A stretch of DNA of 64,000 bases from Alphaproteobacteria bacterium. Its GTDB lineage: Bacteria; Pseudomonadota; Alphaproteobacteria; UBA7887. Shown piece by piece: positions 46,681-56,908 of this stretch; within the stretch, counting starts at the first letter, position 1, and each line of letters opens with the position of its first letter. Made by a program: the position numbers and the translations under genes. The stretch spans positions 16,548 to 80,547 of the forward strand of contig JASLYQ010000006.1 of NCBI GenBank assembly GCA_030739735.1, in the 5' to 3' direction. A model generated the notes under the pieces. That model saw nothing but the letters and a program-made list of their open reading frames with translations. It was not told the DNA's origin and did no database searches.

Positions 46681-46995
46681 GTGGGTAGTGCATCAAGATA
46701 CCAGTTATTGCTAACAAGCAATGCTACGCACACCATTGAGTTCGACGACTATATCTCCCAGGCGGCCTTGTCGTATGTGCTGTCGCTTACCGAGCAGGGA
46801 TGCTTGGCCGCCGATGGCGGCTTCGCCGAAGACCTCAACGTGCACACTGGCAAGGTCACCCCTTCTACCGTGGCCGCGAATATCTCTTACGACTATGTGG
46901 TCCTGAGACAGTGCTTGGCTAAGCGTCTTCGTATTCTAACGCATATCCGGCCGAGCGCACGGTACGGATCAGGTCGCGCTCGTTCTCGCTGTTGA
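46681..46995 (+). pseudogene. Possible dehydrogenase C-terminal fragment
   Basis: The 325 nt between the permease and phoB contain an open frame from GTG 46681, with LSYVLSLTEQGCLAADGGF and LNVHTGKVTPSTVAAN. The spacing resembles the tail of alanine dehydrogenase (NATLPYAL ... GLN ... GKVT ... VA). No start-proximal domain or ribosome-binding site exists, and the frame runs on into antisense phoB. The rest of the gap (46594-46680) holds nothing recognisable. It is probably a relic, with low confidence in its identity. Confidence 0.35.
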
Positions 46996-47611
46996 GTGCC
47001 TTGCGCAGACGCCGGATATGGACATCTACGGTGCGCGGCTCAACCGAGATGTCAGGTCCCCAGACCGCATCCAGTAGGCGCTCGCGCGAGAACACCCGGC
47101 GCGGCTTTTCGAGAAAATGCCTGAGCAGACGAAATTCGGTGGGGCCTAAATGGATGGTGCGGCCGGCACGACGCACGCGGTAGGTGTCGAGCTCCATCTC
47201 TATGTCGGCGTAAGTCAGCCTGTCCTGCGACAATGCTGGGCGTGTGCGGCGTAGCACGGCACGCACGCGGGCGATGACTTCGGACGGCGAGAACGGCTTG
47301 GTGACATAGTCGTCGGCGCCACTGTCGAGGGCGCGTACGCGATCGTCCTCTTCGGCGCGCGCGGTCAGCATGATGATCGGCAGCTGCTGGAGGTTGGGAT
47401 CGCGGCGCAGCTGGCGGCAAACCTCAAGGCCCGAGACCGAGGGCAGCATCCAGTCGAGGATGACCAGATCGGGAGGCCGCTCCCTGATCATCAACAGCGC
47501 CTCCTCGCCATCGCCCGTCTCGCGCACCTCGAAGCCTTCGCGCTTAAGGTTGTAGCTGAGCAATTCGACGATTGAGGGCTCGTCTTCGACCAGAAGAATG
47601 CTGGGCCGCAT
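46919..47611 (-). CDS. phoB: Phosphate regulon response regulator PhoB
   Basis: A 230-aa OmpR-family regulator. The receiver has ILLVEDEPSIVELL, Asp in LVILDWMLPSVSG, MLTARAEEDD and YVTKPFSPSEV. The DNA-binding winged helix has GPTEFRLLRHFL, WGPDISVEPRTVDVHIRRLRKALN and RTVRSAGYALE. ATG 47611 is preferred because GGAAG lies about 8 nt upstream; ATG 47626 is an alternative. It is the last gene of the phoR-pst-phoU-phoB array. Confidence 0.95.
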   Translation of the reverse strand: MRPSILLVEDEPSIVELLSYNLKREGFEVRETGDGEEALLMIRERPPDLVILDWMLPSVSGLEVCRQLRRDPNLQQLPIIMLTARAEEDDRVRALDSGADDYVTKPFSPSEVIARVRAVLRRTRPALSQDRLTYADIEMELDTYRVRRAGRTIHLGPTEFRLLRHFLEKPRRVFSRERLLDAVWGPDISVEPRTVDVHIRRLRKALNSENERDLIRTVRSAGYALEYEDA

Positions 47612-47626
47612 TGATTTGCTTCCCAT

Positions 47627-48361
47627 CTATTCCAAGGTGCCGTCCAACTCCACCGGCGCGCAGGCGACGAATGTCGCGGTGGTGTCTGCCTTGGGGCGAT
47701 CGCCGAATCTGTGGTCGCCGGTCAGGCGGTAGTTGATCATTTCGGCAATATTGGTCGCGTGGTCGCCAATGCGCTCGAGGTTCTTAGCCGCAAACAGCAT
47801 ATGTGTGCATGGCGTGATGTTGCGCGCATCCTCCATCATGTAGGTCAGTAGCTGGCGGAACAGGCCATTGTACATTTCGTCCACGTCCTGGTCATTGCGC
47901 CAGACTCGCTCGGCCCCTTCCAGGTCCTGGTCGACATATGCGTCGAGCACCTGCCCGACCATGGCTCTGACTTTTTCGGCCATGTTGGGGATCATCCAAG
48001 CCGACGGTATCTCGCGCGCCTGTGAGAGAGCAATACCGCGCTTGGCTATATTCTTGGCGAGATCGCCCATGCGCTCGAGGTCGCTGGCCACCCGCAACGC
48101 ACCGATGACTGAGCGCAAGTCCACCGCCATGGGCTGGCGCAGCGCCAGCATCTTGGTGACTTGGCGCTCCACAGCGAGCTCGAACTCGTCGATGCTATCG
48201 TCGGTTTCGATAATGCGGCCGAGGCGCTCACTATCACGCTCCATCATGGCGGCGACCGTGTCGCCGATCTGGCGCTCGACCATGCCCCCCATCTGCAGCA
48301 CTGTATCGGTCAGCTGCCGCAGCTCGTCGTCATAGGCATGGACCGTATGTTCGCCGTTCAT
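47627..48361 (-). CDS. phoU: Phosphate signalling protein PhoU
   Basis: A 244-aa all-helical protein that links the Pst transporter to PhoR. Both PhoU repeats carry metal-binding patterns: RVASDLERMGDLAKNIAKR in the first and AKNLERIGDHATNIAEM in the second. ATG 48361 has GAGGAG upstream. Located between pstB and phoB. Confidence 0.95.
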   Translation of the reverse strand: MNGEHTVHAYDDELRQLTDTVLQMGGMVERQIGDTVAAMMERDSERLGRIIETDDSIDEFELAVERQVTKMLALRQPMAVDLRSVIGALRVASDLERMGDLAKNIAKRGIALSQAREIPSAWMIPNMAEKVRAMVGQVLDAYVDQDLEGAERVWRNDQDVDEMYNGLFRQLLTYMMEDARNITPCTHMLFAAKNLERIGDHATNIAEMINYRLTGDHRFGDRPKADTTATFVACAPVELDGTLE

Positions 48362-48377
48362 GTCTTTCTCCTCACCC

Positions 48378-49187
48378 TCAGCCGAAGCGGCCCGTGATGT
48401 AGTCCTGGGTGCGCTGCTCGGCCGGATTGGTGTAGACCTGCTCGGTGTCGCCGAACTCCACCAGCTTGCCAAGATGAAAGAAGGCGGTGCGCTGGGAGAC
48501 GCGCGCGGCCTGCTGCATGTTGTGGGTCACGATGACAATGCTGTACTGGGAGCGCAAGTCGTCGATCAGTTCCTCGATCTTGGCAGTGGCGATAGGATCG
48601 AGTGCTGAGCAGGGTTCATCCATCAGGATCACCTCCGGATTGATGGCGATGGCGCGGGCGATGCAGAGGCGCTGCTGCTGGCCGCCTGAGATCCCGGTGC
48701 CGCTTTGGCTCAGACGATCCTTAACCTCGTCCCACAGCCCGGCGCGGTACAGGCTCGATTCGACGATCTCGTCGAGCGCTGTGCGTGACGAGGCCATGCC
48801 ATGAATGCGTGGGCCATAGGCCACATTCTCGTAAATCGATTTGGGAAACGGATTGGGTTTCTGAAAGACCATGCCGACACGAGTGCGCAGACGTGCCACG
48901 TCGATGCTCGGCGCATAGATATCTTGTCCGTCGATGGTGACGCTGCCGCTAACACGACAGGATGGGATAGTGTCGTTGGTGCGGTTGAAACAGCGCAGAA
49001 AGGTGGATTTGCCGCACCCCGAGGGGCCGATGAAGGCGGTGACCTCGTGGTTGTTGATAGTGATATCGACATGGTTCAGCGCCAGTTTGTCGCCGTAAAA
49101 TACATCAACGCCTTGCGCTACGATCTTTACAGCCGGCGTGGCGGCGCCGTGCAGGGGCGCATCTGTGGTGACTGACATGGCTACCAT
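48378..49187 (-). CDS. pstB: Phosphate ABC transporter ATPase PstB
   Basis: A 269-aa ABC ATPase. Walker A is [16 protein letters not shown], the signature is [21 protein letters not shown], and Walker B is [35 protein letters not shown] contains the switch His. It powers Pst phosphate import. ATG 49187 overlaps the pstA end by 7 nt; ATG 49178 is an alternative. Confidence 0.97.
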   Translation of the reverse strand: MVAMSVTTDAPLHGAATPAVKIVAQGVDVFYGDKLALNHVDITINNHEVTAFIGPSGCGKSTFLRCFNRTNDTIPSCRVSGSVTIDGQDIYAPSIDVARLRTRVGMVFQKPNPFPKSIYENVAYGPRIHGMASSRTALDEIVESSLYRAGLWDEVKDRLSQSGTGISGGQQQRLCIARAIAINPEVILMDEPCSALDPIATAKIEELIDDLRSQYSIVIVTHNMQQAARVSQRTAFFHLGKLVEFGDTEQVYTNPAEQRTQDYITGRFG

Positions 49188-50500
49188 CGCTTCTCGAATC
49201 TCTGGCGGATCAGGACCGCACTGGTATTCATCAGGATGAGGAAGGCGAGCAGTACCATGATGGCAGCCGAGGTTTTCTCGACGAAACCGCGTTCGGGGCT
49301 ATCGGCCCAGATATAAATCTGCACGGGCAGCGCGGTAGCGGGGTCGAGCGGTCCGTCGGGCACGTCGACGATGAAGGCAACCATGCCGATCATCAACAGC
49401 GGTGCCGTCTCTCCGAGCGCACGCGCCATGCCGATAATGGTGCCCGTCATAATGCCCGGCATTGCCAACGGCAGCACATGGTGCAGCACGACTTGCATCG
49501 GCGAGGCACCAACGCTCAGCGCCGCGTCGCGCGTCGAGGGCGGCACGGACATTAGGGCAGCGCGGGAGGCGATGATCACTGTCGGAAGGGTCATCAAGGC
49601 GAGAACCATGCCGCCGACCAATGGCGCCGAGCGCGGCATGCCAAAAACATTGAGGAATACCGCCAGGCCGAGTAGGCCGAAAACGATTGATGGCACCGCG
49701 GCGAGGTTGTTGATGTTGACCTCGATCAGATCGGTCCATCGATTGCGCGCCGCGAATTCCTCCAGATAGACGGCAGTCATGACGCCGAGTGGCACCGATA
49801 ACAGCAGGCAGGTCAGGATTGTCCACAGCGAGCCCATGGTCGCGCTGCCAATACCCGCCAGCTCAGGCTCGCGCGAATCGCCCGACGTAAAGAAGCCGAG
49901 TGCGAAGCTGCTTTTCAGGCGCCCCTCCTCGGCAAGGGCGTCGAGCCAGGCAAGCTGTTTGTCCGACAGCGCGCGTTGCGTCTCGGGTATATCGCGCGAG
50001 ATATGCCCTTTGCGCAGCATGTCGACATCATCCGAGACGAGCAGCGACCGCGTTTGGCTGCTGCCGATCAGACCTGGGTTCGTGATCACCATTCCGCGCA
50101 GCTCGCGCGCCGCTCCATCGCTCAGCAGGCGGGTCAGAGCGCGCTTATCGCGGCGCCCAGAGACTTCGGGGAAAAGCGCGCTCAGGGAGCGCTTAGCAAT
50201 AGCGCCGTAGTTGCCCTTGGCCAGAATTTTGGGATCGCCGCTCGCCTCGGGATCGATCAGGGCCGGATCGAAAAACACGTCAACCACGACGCGGCTTTGG
50301 AAGAAGGCGGTGTGGCCCTTCGCGACAATCGTGACCAACAGCACTCCGAGCGCCAGCACGGCTAAGGCGATGCCGAGCAGGCCGTAAAAGCGAAACCGCG
50401 TCTCGGCCGCATGTCGGTGGCGCAGGCGCCTTTCGTCGAGCTTAAAGGTCACCCTAACCTCCTGTCCGAGAGTTTCGATCTGGTCTCCGCCCTGGGCCAC
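49181..50500 (-). CDS. pstA: Phosphate ABC transporter permease PstA
   Basis: A 439-aa inner-membrane permease. An N-terminal DUF3333-type extension (about residues 1-210) is typical of alphaproteobacterial PstA. The six-helix core follows, with [21 protein letters not shown] and the coupling region [23 protein letters not shown] (EAA-like loop). The GTG start shares a base with the pstC stop. Confidence 0.95.
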   Translation of the reverse strand: MAQGGDQIETLGQEVRVTFKLDERRLRHRHAAETRFRFYGLLGIALAVLALGVLLVTIVAKGHTAFFQSRVVVDVFFDPALIDPEASGDPKILAKGNYGAIAKRSLSALFPEVSGRRDKRALTRLLSDGAARELRGMVITNPGLIGSSQTRSLLVSDDVDMLRKGHISRDIPETQRALSDKQLAWLDALAEEGRLKSSFALGFFTSGDSREPELAGIGSATMGSLWTILTCLLLSVPLGVMTAVYLEEFAARNRWTDLIEVNINNLAAVPSIVFGLLGLAVFLNVFGMPRSAPLVGGMVLALMTLPTVIIASRAALMSVPPSTRDAALSVGASPMQVVLHHVLPLAMPGIMTGTIIGMARALGETAPLLMIGMVAFIVDVPDGPLDPATALPVQIYIWADSPERGFVEKTSAAIMVLLAFLILMNTSAVLIRQRFEKRW

Positions 50501-51882
50501 TATTCATAGATCTCCCGATAGCGACGCACCACTCTCAGCGCAACGACATTGAGCGCCAGGGTCACTAGCAGAAGCACTAGCCCGAGGGCGAAGGCCGCGA
50601 GGGTCTTGGCACTGTCGAATTCCTGGTCCCCGACCAGCAGGGTAACAATCTGTACTGTCACCGTGGTCACTGCCTGTAGGGGGTTCGCGGTCATATTGGC
50701 GGCTAGGCCCGCAGCCATCACTACGATCATGGTCTCGCCGATGGCGCGCGATATGGCGAGTAGGATGGCTGCGACCACACCCGGGAGGGCAGCCGGCAGC
50801 ACCACGCGCTTGATGGTCTCAGACGGCGTCGCACCGAGGGCCAAGGAGCCGTCACGCATGGTCTGTGGCACCGCGTTTATGACATCATCTGATAGTGATG
50901 AGACGAAAGGGATGATCATGATTCCCATCACTAGACCGGCTGCCAGCGCGCTTTCCGAGGCGACGTCAAGACCGATACCGGCTCCTACCTCGCGTAGCAT
51001 CGGGGTTACGGTGATGGCGGCAAAGAAGCCGTAGACCACGGTCGGCACGCCCGCCAGCACCTCAAGCACGGGCTTGGTGATGGCGCGCAAGCGCGGGCTG
51101 GCATATTCGGAGAGATAGATTGCCGACATGAGGCCTATGGGCGCGGCAACCAGCATAGCTATCACCGTAACCAGAAGCGTGCCGACGAAGAGCGGGATGG
51201 CGCCAAAGCTCCCCGTAGCCCCGACCTGATCGGCCCGGATTGCGGTCTGCGGGCTCCATTGCAGACCGAATAGGAAGTCGTAGATCGGCACTTTGGCGAA
51301 AAAACGTATCGATTCGAAGAGAAGGGACAAGACGATGCCGATGGTCGTAAAAATGGCGACTGTCGAGCTGATGATGAGCAGGATCGAGAGGGCGCGCTCG
51401 ACGGCGTCACGGGCGTGAAACGCACTCGTGATGCGACGACGGGCATAAAGCAGGCCTAGGAATGCCACCGCCAGAGCTACGATGGTGAGCGCGGCCGTAG
51501 CGATGGCCCGGTAGCGCACCAGATTGTCGGCGGCCGCTTGAACTGCCGGCTTGATGTTGCCGCCAGTGTTGAGCCCATTGGCCAGATTGTGAATGTCGTT
51601 GAGCAGTAGCCCCTTTGCGTCGGCCGGCATTCCCGTATAGCTCTCTGGCAGGTCGCCGACCACGAGGAAGTCTGCCACATGGCTTTCCAGCACGGCCCAC
51701 ACCACGATCGTGAGCAGCGCCGGAACGCTACACCAGATCGCGACATAGGCCCCGTGATAGCTGGGTAGCGAATGCAGCCGACGTAATTCGCCGCCCACTG
51801 CCATCACGGCGCGCTGCCTGCCCAGGTAAAAGGCCAGGGCGCTGAGGCCCAGCAAGACGAAGAGCAGTATCGTCAGCGACAT
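50500..51882 (-). CDS. pstC: Phosphate ABC transporter permease PstC
   Basis: A 460-aa permease. The first about 230 residues are the long N-terminal extension seen in alphaproteobacterial PstC (two membrane segments and a periplasmic loop). The transport core contains AAPIGLMSAIYLSEYASPR, LEVLAGVPTVVYGFFA and the EAA-like LGATPSETIKRVVLPAALPGV. Overlaps pstA by one base, so translation is coupled. Confidence 0.95.
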   Translation of the reverse strand: MSLTILLFVLLGLSALAFYLGRQRAVMAVGGELRRLHSLPSYHGAYVAIWCSVPALLTIVVWAVLESHVADFLVVGDLPESYTGMPADAKGLLLNDIHNLANGLNTGGNIKPAVQAAADNLVRYRAIATAALTIVALAVAFLGLLYARRRITSAFHARDAVERALSILLIISSTVAIFTTIGIVLSLLFESIRFFAKVPIYDFLFGLQWSPQTAIRADQVGATGSFGAIPLFVGTLLVTVIAMLVAAPIGLMSAIYLSEYASPRLRAITKPVLEVLAGVPTVVYGFFAAITVTPMLREVGAGIGLDVASESALAAGLVMGIMIIPFVSSLSDDVINAVPQTMRDGSLALGATPSETIKRVVLPAALPGVVAAILLAISRAIGETMIVVMAAGLAANMTANPLQAVTTVTVQIVTLLVGDQEFDSAKTLAAFALGLVLLLVTLALNVVALRVVRRYREIYE

Positions 51883-51907
51883 CTCGGCGACACTTTCGAC
51901 AGCGGTC

Positions 51908-52945
51908 TTAGAGGCTCAGCGGTGCTAGGGCCAAGGCCTTCTCGCGGGCCCGTTGGCGGTCCTTGTTCGACAACGGGATCAAGCCCTTGTCGGCCAGGTA
52001 GCCGTCCTCGCTCCAAGCCCGCTCCGCGGTGAACTCCTCGACATATTCGACGATGCCCGGGATGACGCCAACATGGGCATCCTTGACGTAAAAGAACAGT
52101 GATCGCGATATAGGATAGTAGCCGTCGGAGATTGCCTTGAAGGTGGGCTCAATATTGCCGACAAGGCTGCCTTGCACTCGATCGGTATTCTGATGGAGAA
52201 AGCTGAAGCCGAACAAACCGAAGATATCCGGATTAGCGATTAGCTTCTGAATGATGAGCATATCATTCTCACCGGCCTCGACATAGGCACCGTCCTCGCG
52301 GATGCCGTGGCAGATCCCTTTGTAGCGGTTCTTGTCTTTCGCCCTAAGTATCTTGATCCCCGCAAATGTCTTACAGCCGCGTTCCAGAGCCAGTTCGGCA
52401 AAGGCGTCGCGCGTGCCAGAGGTTGGTGGCGGACCGAGCACCTCGATGGCGACGTTTGGCAGGGACGGGTCAATCTCACTCCAGGTCTGGTGTGGGTTCG
52501 CTATGAGTTCGCTACCGTCCTTGTTCGCTGGGACATCTTTGGCCAGGGCAAGAAACAGTTGTCGCAAGGTGATCGACATCAGCGCCGACTCCTTGGAGTT
52601 TGCCAGCACGATGCCATCATAGCCGATCATCACTTCGGTAATATCGGCCACGCCGTTTTTGGCGCAAAGATCCACCTCAGACTGTTTGATACGTCGCGAG
52701 GCGTTGGTGAGGTCCGGGTGCTCTACGCCGAGGCCGGCGCAAAACAGCTTCAAGCCGGCGCCCGAGCCTGTGCTCTCGACCACTGGTGTCTTGAAATTGC
52801 TGCTGTTGCCGAACCGCTCGGCTACCGTAGTCGCAAAGGGGAACACGGTCGAGGAGCCGACAATACGGATCTGGTAGCGGGCGTCGGCGGCAGTGGACGC
52901 AACCATGGTTGCAACAGCCACGAGAGCGAAAAACTTGAGGGACAC
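51908..52945 (-). CDS. pstS: Phosphate-binding protein PstS
   Basis: A 345-aa periplasmic binding protein with a signal peptide of about 22 residues. RIVGSSTVFPF, VVESTGSGAGLKLFC and PPPTSGTRDAFAELAL form the phosphate cleft. GTG 52945 has AGGAG about 9 nt upstream. First gene of pstSCAB-phoU-phoB and preceded by a Pho box. Confidence 0.95.
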   Translation of the reverse strand: MSLKFFALVAVATMVASTAADARYQIRIVGSSTVFPFATTVAERFGNSSNFKTPVVESTGSGAGLKLFCAGLGVEHPDLTNASRRIKQSEVDLCAKNGVADITEVMIGYDGIVLANSKESALMSITLRQLFLALAKDVPANKDGSELIANPHQTWSEIDPSLPNVAIEVLGPPPTSGTRDAFAELALERGCKTFAGIKILRAKDKNRYKGICHGIREDGAYVEAGENDMLIIQKLIANPDIFGLFGFSFLHQNTDRVQGSLVGNIEPTFKAISDGYYPISRSLFFYVKDAHVGVIPGIVEYVEEFTAERAWSEDGYLADKGLIPLSNKDRQRAREKALALAPLSL

Positions 52946-53029
52946 CGTCCAATCTCCTTTAGGTGGTACGCCCGTTTTCGGAGTCTGCGAATTCGGGACG
53001 AAGCGCGCACCTCACCTTATGGATGCCAA

Positions 53030-53058
53030 GCACCAGACGTATGACAGAAAGATGATAG
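53030..53058 (-). promoter_or_regulatory. Pho box upstream of pstS
   Basis: On the minus strand three 7-mers occur at 11-nt spacing: CTATCAT, CTGTCAT and CTGGTGC, against the PhoB half-site CTGTCAT. The site lies 85-113 nt before the pstS GTG and a few bases after the phoR stop. It should drive phosphate-starvation expression of pstSCAB-phoU-phoB. Confidence 0.75.
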
Positions 53059-53065
53059 TTTTATT

Positions 53066-54448
53066 TCAGTCGCCGGGAGAATCGTCGCTACTGCAATCGA
53101 GGCAGACTGAGAAGCGACTGCCGACTCCTGGCGTGCTCTCGATTCGCAAGGCGCCGCGGTGGCGGGCGACGATATGTTTGACAATCGCGAGACCCAGGCC
53201 TGTGCCGCCCAACTGGCGCGAGCGCGCCTTGTCAACACGGTAGAATCGTTCGGTCAGGCGCGAAATATGTTCCGCGGGAATTCCCTGGCCACTGTCACTC
53301 ACGCTGATCACCACTGCGCTGTCGCGTGGGCGCCAATCCTCCCCGGCATCGGTGGCCTTGGCGTGCCTTGCTTCGATGCACACCGTAGTATTTTCGCTGC
53401 CGTATTTGATCGCGTTGTCGATAAGGTTCTCGAAGACCTGCTGCAATTCTTCCTCGTCGGCGGCAACTTGCACCAACCCGTCGGCGATCCGCAGATCGAG
53501 TGTTACGCCTCTGCTATGCGCCTTCAGGGTCAGCGCCGATGACGCTAGTTTGAGTATCTCGCCGACGTCTGTCCGGTCCTGCGGCAGGCGATGCTCGGCC
53601 ATCTCGATTCGTGACAGGCCCAGGAGATCGTCGACCAGACCGCGGATACGATCAGAGTGCTCGCGGATCATGACTAGAAACTGATGGCGGTCGCCCTCGG
53701 GAATCGGCTCAAACAGGGTATTAACGGAACCGATGATGGTGGTGAGCGGTGTGCGGATCTCGTGGCTGGCATTGGCCACAAAATCCGCGCGTAGGCGATG
53801 CACGCGCTCAAGCTCGCTGACGTCGTGCAGGGCGAGCGCCACGGCACTGCCGCGAGGTACCGCCCTTTCCATGATTTGCAGGTGGCCGAGGAAGTGGCGC
53901 GGCGGATCATTCCCGAACTCAAACGAGAATTCCGCCACCGGCTCGCCGGCGAAGACGCGGTCGGCAGCAGCCATCACTGCCGGCACGCGCAGGATCGCGG
54001 CAAGGCTGCGTCCGTTTAGGTCTTCGCCCAATAGGGCCTCCGCCGCGGCATTGGCGTGGACCACGGTGCGACCGGCATCGAGCAGCACGAGCGGGTCCGC
54101 GACCGCATCGAGCATACCGATCGCGCCGCGTTCCGACTCGGCTGTGCGTGCGTCCAGCGCCTCCCAGGTGCGTGCTAGCTGCGCAAGTGCCGTAGACAGA
54201 CGGTCCCCCGCTCCGGTCCACCAGAGCTGTGGTGGCTTCCCTACCTCGCCGCGCACAAGTCGCTCCAGATGTTTCGCGAGGGCGTTAGTGCCGCGTAGCG
54301 CCGGCATGGCCACCAGACCAAGGCCTATAGTGCTGGCCGCGAACATGATAAAAGCCTGGTGCATCACCAAGGCGCCGGCGGCGGTAGCCAGCATTAGAAC
54401 CAGCGCGGTCGGGAAAGCGAGTACGGCAAGCAGCGTTAGGGTGCGCAC
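53066..54448 (-). CDS. phoR: Phosphate regulon sensor histidine kinase PhoR
   Basis: A 460-aa membrane kinase. Two N-terminal membrane segments (about 5-48) are followed by a PAS-like domain (AVADPLVLLDAGRTVVHANAAAEALLG). The H box is FVANASHEIRTPLTTIIGS. ATP-binding motifs are FENLIDNAIKYGS, VSDSGQGIP and LGGTGLGLAIVKHIVARH. It phosphorylates PhoB and is inhibited through PhoU and Pst. It lies upstream of pstS with the Pho box between, so it may have its own promoter. Confidence 0.93.
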   Translation of the reverse strand: MRTLTLLAVLAFPTALVLMLATAAGALVMHQAFIMFAASTIGLGLVAMPALRGTNALAKHLERLVRGEVGKPPQLWWTGAGDRLSTALAQLARTWEALDARTAESERGAIGMLDAVADPLVLLDAGRTVVHANAAAEALLGEDLNGRSLAAILRVPAVMAAADRVFAGEPVAEFSFEFGNDPPRHFLGHLQIMERAVPRGSAVALALHDVSELERVHRLRADFVANASHEIRTPLTTIIGSVNTLFEPIPEGDRHQFLVMIREHSDRIRGLVDDLLGLSRIEMAEHRLPQDRTDVGEILKLASSALTLKAHSRGVTLDLRIADGLVQVAADEEELQQVFENLIDNAIKYGSENTTVCIEARHAKATDAGEDWRPRDSAVVISVSDSGQGIPAEHISRLTERFYRVDKARSRQLGGTGLGLAIVKHIVARHRGALRIESTPGVGSRFSVCLDCSSDDSPGD

Positions 54449-54475
54449 CGAAATTCCTTTCCTTGTTGACCCCTC

Positions 54476-56767
54476 TTACGGTGCCGAGCGGGCCTGTTCG
54501 CGGACGGAGTCATGAGCGGCGAACTTCGTCATGTTGACTATATCGGCGACCGTGGCCCCGATTTGTACGATTTGCGCCGGCTTTTCCAAGCCCATCAACA
54601 GTGGGCCGACCAGCGTCGCTCCGCCCAGTTCCTGGAGCAGTTTCGATGCAATATTGGCGCTGTGCAAGTCAGGCATTACCAACACGTTTGCCGGCTCGGA
54701 TAGGCGGCAGAACGGATAAAGTGCGCGCAGGTTCTCGTTTAGGGCAACATCCGCGGAGACCTCGCCTTCGTACTCAAAATCGACGTTGCGCGAATTGAGA
54801 ATCTCGATGGCTTCGCGCACACGTACCGCCGCATCGAGTGGGGGATTACCGAAATTGGAGCATGACAGCAACGCAACTCGAGGCTCGTGGCCCATGGCGC
54901 GAGCCTCTACTGCACCTTGGCAGGCGATGTTGGCAAGCATCTCGGAGCTTGGTAGCTCATGTACTGTCGAATCGGCGATGAAGACCGTGCGCTTCGGCGC
55001 GACCACGATGGACAGTCCAAACAGCACCTGTCCGGGTCGGGGATCAAGCACGCGGCGAATGTCCGCATAGGCGACGTGGTAGTTGCGCGTGACACCGGTG
55101 ATCATGGCGTCGCTATGGCCATGGGCGATCATGCATGCAGCGAAGACGTTGCGGTCCTGGTTGACCATGCGCTGGCAATCGCGAAACAGAAAGCCCTGCC
55201 GCTGCAGCCGCTTGTACAGGGATTCGGCGTAGAGTTTGTTGTGCTGGCTGAAACGTGCGTTGTGGATCTCCATCTCTTTCGGCTGGCTCAGCCCGATACG
55301 CGCCATGGTCTCGTTGACCTGGTCCTCGTGACCGATCAGCACCGGTGTGCCGAAACCGCTCGCATGCCATTGTAGGGCGGCGCGGATCACCTGCTCCTCC
55401 TCACCCTCGGCGAAGACCACGCGCTGCGGTGAGGCCTTTACCCGCTCCTGGACCATGTGAATGTGCGTCGCCGTGGGGTCGAGCCGCGCCTCGAGGGCGC
55501 GAGCGTAGCCGTCGAAATCGGTAATCGGTCGGTTGGCCACGCCGCTTTCCACCGCAGCCTTCGCCACGGCCAGGGGCACCGCCACGATGAGACGCGGGTC
55601 GAAAGGCTTCGGTATGACATATTCGGGCCCGTAGCGTAGGCCCTCGGCGGCATATGCAGCCGCCACTTCGTCAGGGACGTCTTCGCGGGCAAGTTCCGCC
55701 AGTGCCTGGGCTGCGGCGCTCTTCATCGCTTCGTTGATGGTGGTTGCGCGGACATCGAGTGCGCCGCGGAAGAGATAGGGAAAGCCAAGCACGTTGTTGA
55801 TCTGGTTCGGGTAGTCCGAGCGGCCCGTGGCCATGATCGCATCGTTGCGAATCTCGGCCACTTCCTCAGGCGTGATCTCGGGATCCGGGTTGGCCATGGC
55901 GAAGATGATGGGCTTGTCCGCCATCGAGCGTACCATGTCGGCCGTCATCGCCCCCTTAGCCGACAGGCCAAAGAAAGCGTCGGCTCCTTCCAGGGTTTCG
56001 GCCAGCGTGCGCATCGGCGTATCGATCGCGTGCGCTGATTTCCACTGGTTCATGCCCGTCTCGCGTCCCTTGTAGATCACGCCACGAGTGTCGCAGATAA
56101 AGGCGTTCTCGTGGGGCAGGCCCATAGCCTTGAGAAGTTCGACGCAGGCAATTCCAGCGGCGCCGGCTCCATTGATCACGAGGCGGGTATTCTTCATGTC
56201 GCGCCCGGTCAGGTGCAAGGCGTTGATCAGACCAGCGGCGGCGATGATCGCCGTGCCGTGCTGGTCGTCATGGAAGACCGGAATGTCCATGCATTCGCGT
56301 AGGCGCTGCTCGATGATGAAACATTCTGGCGCCTTGATGTCCTCGAGGTTTATGCCACCCCACGACTTACCGAGGAAACGCACGCAGTTGACGAATTCGT
56401 CGACGTCCTCGGTATCCACCTCCACGTCGACACCGTCGATGTCAGCAAAGCGCTTGAACAGAACGGCCTTGCCTTCCATCACCGGCTTCGATGCCAGGGC
56501 GCCAATATTGCCCAACCCCAGGACCGCGGTGCCGTTGGAGATCACCGCGACCATGTTGCCGCGTGCCGTGTAGTCATAGGAGACTGCGGGATCCTTTTCT
56601 ATTTCCAGACAAGGCACCGCCACGCCCGGCGAATAGGCCAGAGATAGTTCGCGCGCCGTAGTCAGCGGCTTGGTCGCCGTGATCTCCAGTTTTCCCGGTT
56701 TGCCTTTAGCGTGAAAAGCCAGCGCCTCGGCATCGCTGGCGTGGAAAGGTGAGGTGGGTTCCGGCAT
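54476..56767 (-). CDS. maeB: NADP-dependent malic enzyme with C-terminal phosphotransacetylase-like domain
   Basis: A 763-aa MaeB-type enzyme decarboxylating malate to pyruvate. The malic domain (about 1-420) has LAYSPGVAVPCLEIEKDP, VLGLGNIGALASKPVMEGKA, HDDQHGTAII and INGAGAAGIACVELL. The C-terminal 330 residues are phosphotransacetylase-like (VFAEGEEEQVIRAALQW ... GLSIVVAPKRTVFIADSTV), usually regulatory by acetyl-CoA. The start ATG at 56767 matches homologs. It is divergent from mutS, a common alphaproteobacterial pairing. Confidence 0.95.
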   Translation of the reverse strand: MPEPTSPFHASDAEALAFHAKGKPGKLEITATKPLTTARELSLAYSPGVAVPCLEIEKDPAVSYDYTARGNMVAVISNGTAVLGLGNIGALASKPVMEGKAVLFKRFADIDGVDVEVDTEDVDEFVNCVRFLGKSWGGINLEDIKAPECFIIEQRLRECMDIPVFHDDQHGTAIIAAAGLINALHLTGRDMKNTRLVINGAGAAGIACVELLKAMGLPHENAFICDTRGVIYKGRETGMNQWKSAHAIDTPMRTLAETLEGADAFFGLSAKGAMTADMVRSMADKPIIFAMANPDPEITPEEVAEIRNDAIMATGRSDYPNQINNVLGFPYLFRGALDVRATTINEAMKSAAAQALAELAREDVPDEVAAAYAAEGLRYGPEYVIPKPFDPRLIVAVPLAVAKAAVESGVANRPITDFDGYARALEARLDPTATHIHMVQERVKASPQRVVFAEGEEEQVIRAALQWHASGFGTPVLIGHEDQVNETMARIGLSQPKEMEIHNARFSQHNKLYAESLYKRLQRQGFLFRDCQRMVNQDRNVFAACMIAHGHSDAMITGVTRNYHVAYADIRRVLDPRPGQVLFGLSIVVAPKRTVFIADSTVHELPSSEMLANIACQGAVEARAMGHEPRVALLSCSNFGNPPLDAAVRVREAIEILNSRNVDFEYEGEVSADVALNENLRALYPFCRLSEPANVLVMPDLHSANIASKLLQELGGATLVGPLLMGLEKPAQIVQIGATVADIVNMTKFAAHDSVREQARSAP

Positions 56768-56908
56768 GAGAGGCTTAGTCCCTGACTGGACAGTGAGAAT
56801 ATCTGCGCGCTCAATTTAGAGCCCTTTCCCGGCTATTGGAACCGGTTCCTTATGCGCGAAAGGCGCTCTAGAGTGCACCCCGGGCGACAACGGTACGGGC
56901 GATATCTC

